Both the position numbers and the translations under genes were made by a program. DNA of 64,000 bases. Source: Cognatiyoonia koreensis. GTDB lineage: Bacteria; Pseudomonadota; Alphaproteobacteria; Rhodobacterales; Rhodobacteraceae. Positions 63,280 to 64,000 of the stretch are shown in pieces. The notes under the pieces were generated by a model. The model ran no database searches. It worked only from the letters and a program-made list of their open reading frames with translations, and was not told the origin of the DNA. The stretch covers positions 62,001 to 126,000 of the forward strand of contig NZ_FOIZ01000002.1 of assembly GCF_900109295.1 (NCBI RefSeq), read 5' to 3'. The first letter of the stretch is position 1; every line of letters begins with the position of its first letter.

Positions 63280-64000
63280 TTGCCCGTAGGCCTCGCAAGC
63301 GGGCGTGGGCCGCTGATTGCGGCTGGTGCCTCTGGTCGTGCGACCGCGCGCGTTGGCGGCGCGTCCGATGTGCTGATCGCCGACACCTCAGGACGTCCGC
63401 GAGGACGGATCAAAGGTTTCTCGCCGATCAGCAATTCGGTGAACCGGATCGGATTTGCAATGCCCGTCAGCCTGGCTTCATAGACCGGAATGGACTCGGT
63501 AACGCGCATGACATAATTGCGCGTCTCTCTAAACGGGATGTGTTCGATCCAGTCAATCACATCGACCGTGCCTTCACGTGGATCACCACGTTCGTCCATC
63601 CATATCTTGGGTCGGCTTGGTCCGGCATTGTAACCTGCCGCGATCATAACGGGCGACGGGCCGAATTCCTCCTCAAGCATTGCCAGATACTTTGCTCCAA
63701 GCTGTGCATTGTATTCCCAGTCTGCCGTCAGCCGGGCGCGGCTGTAAGGAAGGTCCAGAAATCCCGCAACTTCTTCAGCTGTCGCAGGCATGAGCTGCAT
63801 CAACCCCAATGCACCAACAGGGCTGCCCACTCCGGCGTTGAACTCGCTTTCACGTCGACCCACCGACAAAGACAGTGCCGCATCAACCGGCAAGTCCAGC
63901 TCTGCAAGCGGATGAATCGGGAAATAGACGGATGGCACAACCCTGCCCTGCGTCACCGCAGACTTTCCAATGACGACCTGATAATAGGGCTCCTCTAATT
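63276..64000 (-). CDS. Soluble lytic murein transglycosylase (5' end outside window)
   Basis: The open frame continues to the right edge, so the N-terminal part is missing. The visible C-terminal part has a GH23 SLT domain: RRESEFNAGVGSPVGALGLMQLMPATA (catalytic Glu in ESEFN) and AGYNAGPSRPKIW. A Pro/Arg/Ala-rich tail of about 50 residues follows. It cleaves peptidoglycan in the periplasm. The GTG at 63956 is not the true start. Confidence 0.88.
   Translation of the reverse strand, partial: LEEPYYQVVIGKSAVTQGRVVPSVYFPIHPLAELDLPVDAALSLSVGRRESEFNAGVGSPVGALGLMQLMPATAEEVAGFLDLPYSRARLTADWEYNAQLGAKYLAMLEEEFGPSPVMIAAGYNAGPSRPKIWMDERGDPREGTVDVIDWIEHIPFRETRNYVMRVTESIPVYEARLTGIANPIRFTELLIGEKPLIRPRGRPEVSAISTSDAPPTRAVARPEAPAAISGPRPLARPTGN

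Noticed and set aside
1..64000. CRISPR arrays, tRNA/rRNA genes, prophage or insertion sequences
   Set aside because: None was recognised on reading; no transposase, integrase or array-like repeat was seen.

Overview
The window looks like chromosomal DNA of an alphaproteobacterium of the family Rhodobacteraceae (Roseobacter group). Pointers are the roughly 57% GC content, a TrcR-type (DUF1013) cell-cycle regulator, the Rhodobacterales versions of the dnaX-ybaB-recR and urtABCDE blocks, three tandem peptide deformylase genes beside fmt, and a cobalamin gene set mixing aerobic (CobI/L/H/M/N/O) and anaerobic-type (CbiX, CbiG) parts. No rRNA, tRNA, CRISPR array, prophage or complete insertion sequence was seen. 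Genus assignment is not possible from this window.

Layout. 1-6.2 kb: end of a SPOR-domain protein, then a yejABEF-type peptide ABC transporter on the minus strand. 6.4-9.4 kb: membrane-anchored cytochrome c, prephenate dehydratase, an SRPBCC protein and NudC. 9.4-15.7 kb: genetic information block with SRP 4.5S RNA and its promoter, rsgA, a small tyrosine phosphatase, dnaX-ybaB-recR, and trcR with a clear terminator. 15.8-22.4 kb: periplasmic RNase T2 and the urea transporter operon urtABCDE. 22.7-26.2 kb: three deformylase genes, fmt and a VOC protein in one minus-strand run, followed by a decayed region that includes an XRE regulator pseudogene.

27.8-39.5 kb is the first cobalamin block: a tightly packed minus-strand operon (DUF6732-like small protein, cbiX, cobH, cobL, cobI, a cbiG-cobJ fusion, cobM) and, further right on the plus strand, DUF1636-cobC-cobD. 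Between them lie a kinase-like phosphotransferase, a glutathionyl-hydroquinone reductase and a receiver-only response regulator with a CtrA-type box upstream. 39.6-45.4 kb: MltB-type lytic transglycosylase, M19 dipeptidase and smc. 45.66-52.9 kb is the second cobalamin block, opened by a recognisable cobalamin riboswitch: hupE, cobW, GNAT, a small membrane protein, cobN, cobO. 53-64 kb: exonuclease-like protein, YrbL-like protein, nucleotide-sugar epimerase, two tandem Lin0512 proteins translationally coupled to bluB (lower-ligand synthesis for B12), a ThDP enzyme, an FMN reductase, metabolic enzymes, a split MnmC pair, an EamA transporter, and a soluble lytic transglycosylase running off the right edge.

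Together the genes provide much of a B12 pathway: early and late cobalt chelation, ring methylation, adenosylation, aminopropanol attachment and DMB synthesis. Cobalt supply is predicted to be B12-repressed through the riboswitch. The observations most worth a second look are a dispersed repeat of about 35 bp with one copy in frame inside cobN, a multi-helix candidate RNA in front of the cbiX operon, the Lin0512-Lin0512-bluB coupling, the catalytically degenerate third deformylase, and the CbiG-CobJ fusion beside both CbiX and CobN.
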